Source: Rhizophagus irregularis
Lineage: Eukaryota; Glomeromycota; Glomeromycetes; Glomerales; Glomeraceae
Length of the DNA stretch: 64,000 nt
NCBI RefSeq assembly: GCF_026210795.1
Contig: NC_089435.1
Location: 992,001-1,056,000, forward strand
Direction of reading: 5' to 3'
A program made the translations under genes and the position numbers. Positions within the stretch are counted from its first letter, which is position 1, and every line of letters begins with the position of its first letter. Shown here piece after piece: positions 1 to 11,750 of the stretch. Below the pieces are notes generated by a model. That model ran no database searches. It was not told the DNA's origin and worked only from the letters and a program-made list of their open reading frames with translations.

Positions 1-1000
1 TAATCTTATTAATGTAATTTAGTAATTTTTTAATTTTATAAAAAAAGATCTCTAATGAAATTCTTTATTAAAAAAAAAATTTCAAGCCAAAATTCTCGAT
101 ACCCTTATTAAAAAAAAAACTATTTTCTAACAAAATTCTCCATCAAAAAAATAAAAAAACTTTTCAACCAACAATTCTCTAATGAAATTCTCAATCAAAA
201 AAAATATCCCTGATTAAGAAAAATTTCTAACGAAAATCTTCCATCAAAAAATACATTTTCCCTATTAAAAAAAAATTCAAAGATTCTTTACCTATTAAAA
301 AAAGTTCTCAAAAGAATTTCTATCAAAAAAAAACTTCCCTCCTATTAAAAAAAAAAATTCTTTACCAAAATTTTCTATCAAAAAAAAAAATCTCCTGTTA
401 AAAAAATTATTAACGAAATGATCTATCAAAAAAAAAAAAATTCTCTAATAAAATTCTCCGTCAAAAAATACTTTCACCTATTAAAAAAAATTCCCAAAAG
501 AATTCTTTATCAAGGAAAACTCCCTCCTATTAAAAAAAATTCTTAACGAAATTCTCTATCAAAAAAAAATCTCACTTGTTAAAAAAATTTTCTAGTAACG
601 AAATTATCTATCAAAAAAAAAATCTTCCCTATTAAAAAAATTCTTCAAATAATTTTCTGCAAAAAAAAAAAAAATTCTCAATTAATTCTTTATCAAAAAA
701 AAAATCTCTCCTATCAAAAAAAATTGTTAAGTACATATCAAAAAAAAAATCTTATCAAAAAAAAAATTCTCCAATAAAATTTCTATCAAATAAAAGTTTT
801 TAACGAAATTATCATCAAAAAAAAAACTCAGAAATGTTCCTATCAATGAAAAAAAATTTTCTAACGAAATTTTTTATCAAAAAAAATCTTATTAAAAAAA
901 TTCCCAAAGAAATTCTATCAAACTAAGCCTTTGCCTATATTAAAAATAAAAATTCTCTACAAAATTTGTTTATAAAAAAAAGCCAATAAAAAAAAAAAAT
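1..1000. repeat. A-rich degenerate tandem repeat
   Basis: About 1 kb made of imperfect units of 20-30 bases alternating runs of A (7-12) with short cores such as TTCTCTATC, TCTCCTATT and TTCTAACG. No reading frame of any length survives. It looks like a diverged low-complexity satellite. Confidence 0.8.
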
Positions 1001-1094
1001 TTTTTAAAACTATGCTAAACTTAAAACATGTGACCAACAAAATATCAACCCTGTGCTGACAAAGAAACTAATTTTTGACAAAGATAAAATTATT

Positions 1095-1560
1095 GAGCAT
1101 AGTTGGATTAAATCAAATACAGTTGGACAAAAACATCAAGCACAGACGGACAAAAATATCAAGCACAAATGGATAAAAACATAAAGCACGGACGGATAAA
1201 AATGTCAAGCATGGTCAGATAAAAACATCAAGCACGTACAGATAAAAACATCAAGCACGTACAGATAAATATCAAGCATGTACAGATAAACATCAAACAC
1301 GTACAAATAAAACATCAAGCACGTACAGATAAAACATCAAGCACGTACAGATAAACATCAAGCATGAACAGATAAAAATATCAAGCACGTGATAGATAAA
1401 CATCAAGCATGAACAGATAAAAATATCAAGCACGTACAGATAAATATCAAGCACGGGACAGATGAAAATCAAGCATAAACAGGTAAAATGTCAGACACGG
1501 GGTGACATTTTGTCAAGCCATGCTTGATATTTTATCGCACAATGTCTGATAATTATGTCC
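1095..1560. repeat. 22-bp satellite (ACATCAAGCACGTACAGATA)
   Basis: Around 18 head-to-tail copies of a unit close to ACATCAAGCACGTACAGATA plus AA, with copies varying mainly in the CACGTAC block. The end of the array inverts: around 1515-1545 the motif appears in reverse orientation (CATGCTTGATATTTTATC), and inverted copies of TTGGAC flank the array. It may therefore be the body of a foldback element. Confidence 0.8.
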
Positions 1561-2410
1561 AACTCGGCTTGCCATAATATAGCTATAGTATAAGATTCAA
1601 CTACGAAGTTCACATGGTGCATTCCCAAAAAGATGAAAATCTGCATGAAGATCAGAGGACAAACTACAAATTAAGCGAAAAAGTGAATGAATAAGGAAGG
1701 TCATGCAGGATGATCACCACTTCAAAATCATACTATCGCCAAATAAGTACAATAAATAATACCTAAATAAATACAAAAACGCGTTTTATATAAAGAGATA
1801 TAAAAAATGTATAATGAGTTTAATATTGTTACTATAGTTGTTAAGCAACTTTATTTAGTCTTCAAAGAATAGTTTGCTTTGACCAAAGTACCAAAATTAT
1901 GTTCTAAATCTTTGTATAAAGAAGATAAACAACAAATAAAAACAGTTAATATAGTAATTAAAAATAATAAACCAGTAATAAATTTTATACTTAAATAATT
2001 ATTAAACTTGATATTTTCAGCTTTTTATAAACCTTTGCCTGACATTAAAAAAGAAAAGGAACAAGAAGGGAGAGTTTCAAAGTTACAAAATCACTACCGT
2101 TAAATAAATCAGGCACAAAACAGGGTAAAAAAGATTCATACATATAACGGTAAAATCACATGATTACTCCGCTTTAGACTATTATCACCAACAGATTTAA
2201 TTATATAGATATAGATTTCATATTAAAATTCAAGAATAACTTGAAGAATTAGAAGTGTAATTTATTATATACAAAATTACTGCAGACTACTTAAACAAAA
2301 AAAAATGCAAATTAATTTAGAAAAATTAAATTTCTCGTAACATCAATTTTTTATTTAGTTTATATTCTAGATTTATTCATTTTTTTAATAATGAGAAATA
2401 AATTTGCAGC
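1561..2410. other. AT-rich intergenic, no gene seen
   Basis: No frame of more than 60 codons and no recognised family is visible here. It lies downstream of the decayed kinase on the minus strand. Confidence 0.5.
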
Positions 2411-3614
2411 AAGGACTATATATATCATTACCAGGAATGAGCACTCTTTTTCATTGAAAATCATTTTCAATTCTTTAGCAGCCGGACTTTTTTTTTTTGA
2501 GATCACCTTTTCATTAATTCTGCACATTCAGGTATACTAGTAGTTCCTTTTATAATTTCTGGTCTAATACCTTTACAAATATCTAAATAAATATGAAAGT
2601 CATGAGAAATATTATGAAATTCTGAGACCCCTGATGTCAACTCCTTCCTATATTACTGTATAATGATACACATCAGCAGCTTTTGTACTATATACTGTAT
2701 ATATATATAAAACTACTCCACATATATTATTTTTTATGTTAGATTGATTAACTGGTTTACATAATCCAAGATCACTAATCATATTTCTCTATGCTATAGA
2801 AATCTCCAAAAACAAAATTTGAATCAAGGATTCCTTCATATTGAGATATGCATGATATAAAATTCTAAATTTATCATTTGGATTATATTTTATTTCTAAA
2901 ACTACCCACTGTTGGATGTATTACAATCATGCAAATTAATGTGTCTGGATTCCAAATAATGGGGTAAGATATGAACCATTTGATCTTTGCTGGCATTGTC
3001 AATGCAACTACTACGTTTATTAAAAAATAACATCAATCATTACATGAAATTAAAATATTTCTATAATTAATGACAAAGTTTAAAATAATTAATCACCTCG
3101 GTTAACTTTCTAAGCGCTATAGGATACTTTTCATTAAATTTAAGAAAAATTTTAAGATCATTTGCATCTTTATTATCTCATACATCAATTTTAAAAACCG
3201 TTCACTTTCGATCTTGTTTCTCATAATCCCAATGGTCTATAAATTCATCTAACCAAGTGCCTATATAAACTGTGCTAAAACCTTCTTGTGCAAGAAATTT
3301 AATATTCCTTAATTGTGCATAAGGGATTCATTCAAGTAACTCATATTTATTTCTTACTTTTAATTGTGATTTACGTATAAATTTATCAACATGTTCATTT
3401 CTACTAGTCCAATTACTAAAATTTTTCTGAAATCTTTTGGAGTTACATTTCCTTAAACCAATTATAAAAAGTATTTAATTTATTACATTCAGGACATAAG
3501 CCAAATTCTTGATTAAGTATTATGTGTTCGTGGATATCAAACCATCATCGGAAGAATCATTTGAGTTTGCAAAATTAATTTCTTTATCCTCATCAAATAA
3601 TATTCATTTTTTTT
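2411..3614 (-). pseudogene. Decayed protein kinase (Glomeromycotina TKL-like)
   Basis: Reading the minus strand from a start-like ATG at 3614 gives broken pieces in the correct order of a Rhizophagus-type kinase. First comes a cysteine-containing N-terminus (FGLCPECNK, about 3500). Next is the N-lobe, NKYELLE-stop-IPYAQ, followed by EGFSTVYIGTWLDEF (about 3240-3370), which is the glycine loop and VYK region. Then come ISDLGLCKPV (DFG region, about 2775), STKAADVYHY and ELTSGVSEFH. The last piece is the C-lobe, DICKGIRPEIIKGT and CAELMKR (about 2480-2590). Several stops and frameshifts (including a stop soon after the ATG) rule out a kinase product. The same C-terminal motif recurs at 16.1-16.3 kb, so the copies are related. 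Confidence 0.85.
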
Positions 3615-4880
3615 AAAGAATTTCGTTAATAAATTACTTATTCTGTAAGCTAAAATATAATATTGCTTTGCGGGATTATTGTAAATGTCAGTTGATCAAA
3701 TAAAATGGCGCAGTAATGATGTTTATGAATGTAAGATATCTGACAGATCATTAGTCCGAAGTGTAACGAAGGACTATATATTTCTATGGATGTCACTCAT
3801 CACAGAAACTGAACCTATTTTCCTTAGACAACAGATTGTTTCCATTTTCCTAGTACAATTAGGTAATCATGAATTCAAAGTTATTAATATACTAATTTGC
3901 AAAATATGGTTCAAAATATTTATAATTCAATTTCAAGCAAACTACGTCAATAGAAGCTAATGTATGTATATATAAATGTATAACAATCACGCACATGAGT
4001 ACCGTTTCTGCTTAAATATATTGATTCTGGACGTTTCGCTTTGAACCCTTGTTGATATTTGTTTGTTTAAACGTGAAATATACCTTCAACAACAATATTG
4101 ATGTTAATCGTTGCAAAATTCAAAGCAATTAAGGATTTATCAAAAATTAATCCGTCAATTTTATTCGCAAGTGAAATGATGATAATGCACGCGTCTACAA
4201 TTAGAACATTTATTATTAAATACTATTTTAACGATTCTTATTGATTGAAATTTATTTAATAAATTCTTATATGTTAAATTAAATGTGTGTGAAAAAAAAA
4301 AATAATTATTATTTTAATTTAAATTGATTAAACTTCAAAACTTGATGTTTGTTAATTAAGTTTTTATACTGCAAATGTAATGGAGTAATGGGTAAATGTT
4401 TCTATTTAATATATTTAATAACAATATAATGCATACATGAATTTCTAATTTGCAACTTATCAGAAATAAAAAACACTACAAAAATTGTGGTTGAAAGAAA
4501 TTTATTGGTCGTTTGCCTAGTACGTTCTTTTGGCGATTCACGGTTATTACTAGTAAAATCTTTATTAAAAAAATAAATGAAAATCGAAAAAAAAAATTAA
4601 AAAGAAAGCTTTTTTAGCAATAACATTTTTTTTTTTAAAAAAAAAATAAAAGTTTGAAATATAAACTTTGCCAAAATATTATAATAAATAACAAGAAATA
4701 TTCTATCTCTAGAAAAACAATTCACATATATCGTATAATAAATTATTAACTGAATTCACATCACAAAAGAATTTTGATATTACAAAATTTGACGTCAGAA
4801 ATGTCGATCGCATATTTGACTAACCATTTAGGTAAATATTCATATGAAGCCTTTTAATACTGACGAAATTTCTACGTTCA
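3615..4880. other. AT-rich intergenic
   Basis: This is the upstream region of the decayed kinase. It contains one 91-codon open stretch (3685-3960, plus strand) with no recognisable motif, which I judge non-coding. Short poly-T/poly-A blocks occur at 4620-4650. No RNA gene is seen. Confidence 0.5.
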
Positions 4881-4920
4881 TTTTTCGGAAAAAAAATTTG
4901 TTTTTTTTCTTTTTTAAATT
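4881..4920 (+). promoter_or_regulatory. Poly-A/poly-T tract before the BTB-gene start
   Basis: A block of A8 and T8 runs followed by CTTTTTTAAATT lies directly against the ATG at 4921. The same kind of T/A tract sits directly upstream of other starts in this window (11751, 26126), suggesting a common nucleosome-free promoter feature. This is an inference from position only. Confidence 0.35.
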
Positions 4921-6065
4921 ATGTCACGTAATTTTGAATCTGAAATCTCTAAAGCATTCGAACAATTATTAAAAAATGAAACGGATTATAATGTTATAAT
5001 TTATATTGGAGAAGAACCCAATATTAAAGAATTCCATGCTCATCATATTATATTACGTTGTAGATCCGAATATTTTAATAAAATACTTTCTGATGAGAAT
5101 ATAAAGAAAAAAGATGGAAATTATATAATTGAGAATTCAAATATCGATCCCCAATCTTTTAAATCTATTCTCAAGTAAGTTATCAAATGAAATTATTATT
5201 ATAAATTTACGTTATGTAACATTTACATTTTTATAAAATTGAATTAACACATGTATATACTGTACTGTATATATATATATATAATAGGTATCTTTATACT
5301 GGTCATATTAATATCACAAATAAAAATGAAACCGAACTTTTAAATATTTTGATAGCCTCTGACGAATTAAAATTGAAACGATTAACAAAACTTACGGAAG
5401 AATTTATTATTGAAAAACATCATCAATTCTTACAAAATGATCCGGTTGGAATTCTTCAAACCGTTTATTATCGTAAATTTCTTGTTAAATTACAAGAATT
5501 TTGTTTAGAATTAATCTGTTATAAACCTAAAATTTTATTCAATTCTGATAAATTTATTAATTTACCTGCTTCTTTATTAGAAATTATTTTAAAAAGAGAT
5601 GATTTAAATTTAAGTGAAATAGAAATTTGGGAAAATTTAATTAAATGGGGATTATCACAAGAACAAGAATTTAATCAAGAAATTTTTCAATGGAATCAAG
5701 ATGATATTAATATTTTTAAAGGAATTCTTCAAAAATTTATTCCTTTAATTAGATTTTATGAAATATCTTCTGAAGATTATTATAACAAAGTTAAACCTTA
5801 TGAAGGAATTTTATCTAAAGAATTAATAGATGAGATTTTAAAATTTCATATGGTTCCAGGTTACAGACGAACTCTTAATATTTATGGCCCAAGACATTCA
5901 AATTATGGAATTATAAATAATATAAGGTATGATATAATCATAATTTATTTAATTTTACGTCAATTAATTGTGAAACTATTGAATCACCCACGATCACATA
6001 TTAATTATTCGATAATATTTATCACTATACGAATTTATATAAATTACGAGGTAAATATAATTTGA
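4921..6065 (+). CDS. BTB-BACK domain protein, two exons, no TLDc
   Basis: Exon 1 runs 4921-5174 and exon 2 begins at 5288. The intron 5175-5287 starts GTAAGT and ends AATAG, and joining restores KYLYTGH. The product begins with a BTB fold (NVIIYIGEE, then FHAHHIILRCRSEYF) and continues through a BACK-like helical region (EIEIWENLIKWG, then FIPLIRFYEI). Proteins of this kind commonly act as substrate adaptors for cullin-3 ubiquitin ligases. It is related to the tandem pair at 58-62.5 kb but lacks their C-terminal TLDc domain. The 3' end is uncertain. The open frame runs to 6065, but a donor at 5927 and an acceptor ending at 6121 would replace the last 46 residues with a short basic tail stopping at 6146. 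The last 40 codons of the long version look unlike protein and the shorter end may be right. Confidence 0.8.
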
Positions 6066-6142
6066 CGTTTTATGACTTATTTCGAATGGAAGTTGATTAT
6101 TATTTGATTTATTTTTTGTAGATTAGTTCGTTTTTTTCGAAA

Positions 6143-6376
6143 ATGAAATATTATCAAGCTATCATCGATATCATCAATTTCATCATCTTCGATGATGAAA
6201 TTAATCCGATATCACCGCTTGAATTACCTCCGCCAAAATTACCTTCTCCACATTTAGTTTTATATATTTTATTATTGATTTTATTAATATTAGATTATTT
6301 TGATGGAGTTATTGTATTTAAAACTCTTTATTCTATCTGGGCATGTTTTTTTTATCATCGAATAATTGCGAGATGA
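6143..6376 (+). other. Short ORF with one hydrophobic segment, doubtful
   Basis: A 77-codon frame starts 78 bases after the BTB frame. It has a proline-rich patch (PLELPPPKLPSP) followed by a leucine/isoleucine stretch that could span a membrane. No family is recognised. It could equally be part of the 3' untranslated region of the BTB gene. Confidence 0.15.
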
Positions 6377-7390
6377 TTTGCCATTTGACCAATTGAAAAA
6401 AAGGTGGTAGGATGTACCAACACGATGTATATCGACATATCGGTATATTAATATTAACTATTTTTCTATTTTTGCAATTAATATTTTTTACAAAATAAAA
6501 AGTTCTTTTATATAACCAGTTGATTAACGACACGTTTTTATTACTTACTTATAATATTCTAAAATTTGAAGCAATATATCATTATTTACCGCTGAGAGAA
6601 TAATAAAATTAGATAATATCAAGCGCTTTTTCATCATTTATATCTTGCGGAAGTTATTATAAATGAATTACGTTGTTTATCAATTATGTTTTATTCATTC
6701 GTAATCACATTAGTTTAATGTTTGGAATAGGTTTTCACATAAAATAAATATTTAAATATTTATTAAATTATTGGTGTCAAATTTCGCGCCTTATTTGAAA
6801 ATTAACTCAAGAACTTCAATTGAAATGAAAATGGCAGTCATAACATTGACAGGATGATTGAACCGGCAAAAAACAATTGATTTGATGTATGTAGGTATGT
6901 AGAGTCTTTTTCACTATATGGTAAAAATTACCGCGCTTGTTGAAGATTGCATTTTGTTCTCTTTAAAAGGTTCACCAAGTTTTCTACTTCAACGCTTCGC
7001 GGTTTACAAAATTTTTAAGACACGACATCATCAATTACGCAAAACAAATTTCGAAAAAAAAGTTCAAAATAAACTGCAGTTATTATATTAAAGAAATATA
7101 TACAAATATTGTCATGAAATTATTAGGAAATAATTAAAAACTAAATTTTATTACTTTGTGCCACTTCATCTTTAAATAAATCATTAACTTTTATTAATTC
7201 TGTACGAAATGAAAACTTGGATTTTTTTTAAAGAAAAATCAATCATAAAAAAAATTTCTCTAATCCACGAATATGTACTTGAAATATTTATCATTTAAAT
7301 TATTACTATATAATAAGCATTAATAAAAATATATACAGTATATAGATATAAACTTAACTTACCGGATAAAGAAAATTAATCTATCCTTTT
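6377..7390. other. AT-rich intergenic, nothing recognised
   Basis: No frame above 66 codons and no RNA gene or repeat family could be identified. Confidence 0.5.
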
Positions 7391-7394
7391 AGTT

Positions 7395-7566
7395 TTAAAT
7401 ATCACATAAAGAAGGAAGTTTCATCACCTCTATTAGGTTCAGAACCTCTTTAATTGAACCTTCATTATCAGGTCCTGGGATCGCTTTAACTGGGTCCATC
7501 AACAGATCCTGGAATGCAGCAATGATGGAACAAGCTATTTCTTTAGTAGTATAATCAAGGAATGAT
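7395..7566 (-). pseudogene. Short coding-like fragment
   Basis: The minus strand holds a protein-like stretch of about 57 codons (KEIACSIIAAFQDLLM, then IKEVLNLIEVMKLPSLC) bounded by stops, with no start codon. The segment IKEVLNLIEVMKLP resembles IKERLEMIKVVHMLKLP of the gene at 11751-12680, so it may be the end of a dead relative. The similarity is short and judged by eye. Confidence 0.3.
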
Positions 7567-8447
7567 TATAGTCGAGTTTATTTGGTGAGCAACACTCGAT
7601 ATTTTTATAGGTGAAATTCCCACTTCTAGCTAAATTGAATATATAGTCCAAAAACTAGGAACTCGTAATTAATCAACCTATAAGTGTAAAGATCTTGCAT
7701 CACGAGAAATCCTTCTAGAAATTCATTAGAATAGAAAATATATCAATAATAATTGTATCACTTGTAATTTTGGTCATTGTACAGTACTTGATGGCAAATT
7801 TAGCATTCTTTACCATTAACAGGAAGATCAGAGTTAATTGATTCTGAATCAAATGATAGAGGTAATGATGGACATGTGATGATTATATTAATTATTGAGA
7901 ACGCAATCATAAATTAAATTTCGTGTATCGATAACTTGTGCTTTGATAAATTTCAGATTCGATTCCTTTCTTATAAGTAAAAAGTACAAGTTATTCAGAT
8001 TTTCTTAAAGTGTTCTTGATTCAAAAATGTTTCTTGTAAAAAGCAAGATTTAATATTAAAAAATATTTAAGCTAGTTTAAACGCCCATATAAAGTTACGA
8101 ATCATTATTATGCATCGTTACTGTATCTATATATTGTAAATAATTCAATTAAAATTTTGTTGATGTATTGTAGTACTTCGTACTGTATAACAAATTACAA
8201 GATCACGAGAGGAAATTAATTCTTTGGAATATATACAACATAATTAGACTTTTTAACAAGTGTCATAAGAGCGTTAAAAAGTTACTTTTGTAAAAGATCA
8301 TTGAATAAAATTATTCGACATACTTAAATTTTCAAACATGTAATAGATTTATTCAAATACTTTATCTCCAAAAACAAAACAAAAAAAGAAAGGAAAAAAA
8401 AAGAAATATATTCTAATAATTCTAAAATGAATCAACAAAGAATTTAA
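7567..8447. other. AT-rich intergenic, nothing recognised
   Basis: No open frame, repeat array or RNA gene could be identified. It lies 3' of the kinase gene on the minus strand. Confidence 0.5.
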
Positions 8448-9725
8448 CTATTCGGTTTCTAATTCTTTAAGAGATAAAACAATATCATATATATTAGGAC
8501 GTTTATCAGGATCATCCACCCAACAAGCTAAATTATATAATTAAATTATAAAAAAAGAAAAGAAAGTGATATACGTTAATTATGTTAATAATTTTATCTT
8601 AATAAAAAAAAAAATAATAATATTTTTTATTTACCTGTATACAAATTACTATATTTAACCGGAGTATCTTCAACAATTTCTTCCCTTTTACCTTTTTTAA
8701 TTTCTTTAACTAAATCTATATCATATTCTATACCTTCAGGATAAAAAGGTCTACGACAACTTGAAATTTGCCATAAAATAACACCCAAACTATAAATATC
8801 CGATTTACTATTCAATTCGTAAGGTTTAATTTCTTCTTGAAGTTTATACATACTATATAAACTTTGAGGATCCATATAAGGAATAATACCCAATTTATTT
8901 GTAAAAATCTCATCATAATGTGAATCTTCGGTTATTTTTCTTGATAATCCAAAATTTGTTAACTTGATATTATTCTGATGTACGAGTATATTATAAGAAT
9001 TCTATAAATAAAGAATAAAAAAAAATAAAAAAAATAAAAAAATCATTTTTGATTAAAAATCATTTGATTCAAAAATCGTTTTGATTAATTATTTTGATTA
9101 ATATTAAAATATGATAATAATTTATAAAAAATTTATAAAAAAATTTTATACCAAATCTCCATGAACGATATCTTCATTATGAATACATGATATAGCGTTT
9201 GCAAGTTGTATTGCTAAACGTAATTTATCATTCCAATCAAGTCTATTAAAATTTTCAATCAAATAACTATGTAACGTGCCGCCATCAGCATATTCCATGA
9301 TCAACAAATACTTATTCATTTGATGAATTAATCCGGTTCTCAATTTAGAGATTCCATAAAATCGTAAAATATTTGTATGAAAATCCACCTCACGTTGTAT
9401 TTTCAACTATTATTAAAAAAAAAAATTTAATATTTTTAAAAAAACTTAAATAAATTTAGTATTTATATTCACAGTTTAAAATAATAATTACCTCATTTAC
9501 AATTTCTTGAACGGTTAATTTATATGATGATTTTAAAACTAATACAGTATCAGAATCTTTCCAATTTGCACGAAAGATATTTCCTACAGAACCGATACTA
9601 ATTTCTTGTATATTATTAAAATGAGAATAATCATAAAATTTAATATGTTCTTCTACGATGGCTTTTTCTAACCAATCAATATCAGCGCTTGAATCAGTTT
9701 CTTGTTTTTTGTAAATGGATGACAT
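8448..9725 (-). CDS. Protein kinase-like gene, four exons, NFG in place of DFG
   Basis: Exons on the minus strand are 9725-9492, 9406-9152, 9001-8635 and 8527-8448. All junctions are GT-AG and keep frame, giving 311 aa. The glycine loop is weak (SIGSVGNIFRANW, residues 43-55). The ATP-anchoring lysine is K65 (VLVLK). The catalytic loop is HGDLNSYN with Asp162 and Asn167. The metal-binding DFG motif reads NFG (Asn179). The C-lobe has IPYMDPQSLY, SDIYSLGVILWQ and ends WVDDPDKRPN followed by a short tail. By family knowledge this is a TKL-type kinase of the class amplified in Rhizophagus. The D-to-N change and loose glycine loop suggest weak or absent phosphotransfer, so it may be a pseudokinase. 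The clean four-exon structure without stops argues that it is expressed. The start was chosen as the first ATG of the conserved N-terminus. Confidence 0.88.
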
Positions 9726-11710
9726 TGTATCGCAAGTAAAAAAAAAAATAAGAAAGAAATTTATTTTTATTCGTTTGTAAAAAAAAAACAAAACTTTAAT
9801 TTATAGCTATTATTACTGATCGTCAATTCGCATGTGTGATCAACATATTACGTATTATAAAAATCATACTCGGAGAAAAGATTTTTACGGTTTATCAATT
9901 ATAATACATGGACTCTTGGACTTTCAAATTTTCGATACAATTTAAAAAAATAATTTACGATAAAATAGTCGGTGTAAAATTTTTTTTAAAACTTTAAGGA
10001 AAAAAAGATTTGGTGAAATCGAAGCGTCACGTGAAACATTGAGTACCCCAAAAACAAACTCCGGAGCTAAATTAATTTTATTTGGTAAGATCAATTCCTT
10101 ATTATGGTTTTCAATCACCAAACGGGGTATCATTCATTTATGACGCAAGCGAATACATTTTTTTTAGCCTTCTTTATTATCACCTGGATTGGATGACGGA
10201 GTGGTGACGGATTCTCCGATAAAAATAACTAAACCTTTTAAAGTATACTACAAAAAAGAATTCTAAGACTTATATATCCATGAAAAAATTGATTGTTTTT
10301 TAACAATTAATTTTATATTTTAATTCATTTTATTGTTCTTTAAAACTAAAAAAACACGATTATGCAATCGACATAATTGTTTTTTTTGTATAATTTTGTG
10401 GGCGTTATTGTAATTGTTATAAAGCACAAAGAAAATTTTTAATTGTTTATTTATTATTTGTTTATTTTTTTTTTTACATACTAATTATATGCAACTGAAC
10501 TCGATAAAAATAATACCTACCTTCCTTCTATGTGATCATTAAATGTGATATATTTACATCTGTCGGGCGTTTCTACTGAAAAAAAAAAAAAAATAGTAAA
10601 ATAAAAAATTAATTTTTTTTTCGATACAAAAAGATGAAATGTTACGAAACGGACGTAATTATAATATGTTGATTAAATTTTCTTAAATTACGCTTAATCT
10701 CCCGTCAATTTTTAATATTTTTAATATTAACGAAGACAAAAAAGTTTTTGGTAATTAATTACATACCACATTAAGTTACTTTGTCATTTTTCAATGCATC
10801 GTTATAACATTTTTATGATTTTTACCGTATTTTTTACCAAATTTTGAAAAATTGAAGCTAAAGATAAATACATAAAATTTTTTTCATATAATTTACAAAA
10901 ATAATAAAATAATTTCTCGCCGATTTTTGATTTGATTTATCATCTTAACGTTGAATGCACTGACGCCATTATCTAGCGTCCTAAAACTCGAGTTATTCAC
11001 TCATATGGTTAAACGTTATTATTGTTGATTTATACTTTTTGATTGGCGGGAACTATTTTGTAAACTCAGTAATCATACACTGAATAAGGTTTTTTCAATT
11101 ATTATTGTAAATTTTCTGTATGTTTTCTACTGTATAATGTTAGTAGTCATTCATGCACAGTAAAGATGTGTACTATACAAATAAAAAAGAAACATTTCCT
11201 ATTTATAGAAATTCATCAATGTAATGTTTTTGTGCGAAAAAAATTCTATATCCTATATTTAGTAAAACAAATATAATTTTTAAAAAAATTTAAATTTATG
11301 AAACCTTAAACATGTTTGAAGTAGCGATTAAGTTTCAGTATTATGATCATTTTATTAAAAAAAATATTAATGACGTGCTAAAAATAAATTATTTTGTTTT
11401 TTTGTTTTTTTTGGGTTTCTTTGTTTGATTTCAATTTTTCAAAAAACAGTAATTATTAAAATTTTTTTTAACTCGCATAAAATTAGAAAAGGTGCTTGAA
11501 TAATCCTTTATTAAGTAAAGTTCTGTGACTTTTGTCTCATAGGTATAGAAATTATGTGTATCAGCCTATGTTTGATGTGCATATTGATTGTCACACAAGT
11601 GAAGGCGCGGAATGTATACACCGTTGGATACCTTTAAAGGTAGACAAAAAAAAGTTAAAATTTAAAATATATAAAGTTTTAATTCTTTATTATATTTCAT
11701 ATTTTTTCAT
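9726..11710. other. AT-rich intergenic with one doubtful small ORF
   Basis: About 2 kb without a recognised gene. A 63-codon minus-strand frame (10133-9942, beginning MIPRLVIENHNKE) looks mildly protein-like but matches nothing I know. The frame running into the next gene from 11532 begins at TTG and passes through low-complexity DNA, so I do not count it as coding. Confidence 0.4.
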
Positions 11711-11750
11711 CAAACTTTTTTTTTTAAAAAAAAAAATTTTTTTTTTAAAA
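11711..11750 (+). promoter_or_regulatory. Poly-T/poly-A tract before ATG 11751
   Basis: Alternating runs of T, A, T and A of about 10 bases each end directly at the ATG. The position and form match the tract upstream of the BTB gene at 4921. Confidence 0.35.

Noticed and set aside
3685-3960. 91-codon plus-strand frame
   Set aside because: No motif, ends in AT-rich sequence, lies in the upstream region of the decayed kinase; composition looks non-coding.
11532-11750. N-terminal extension of the 309-aa gene
   Set aside because: Begins at TTG and passes through poly-T/poly-A; the ATG at 11751 directly follows a tract like those before other starts.
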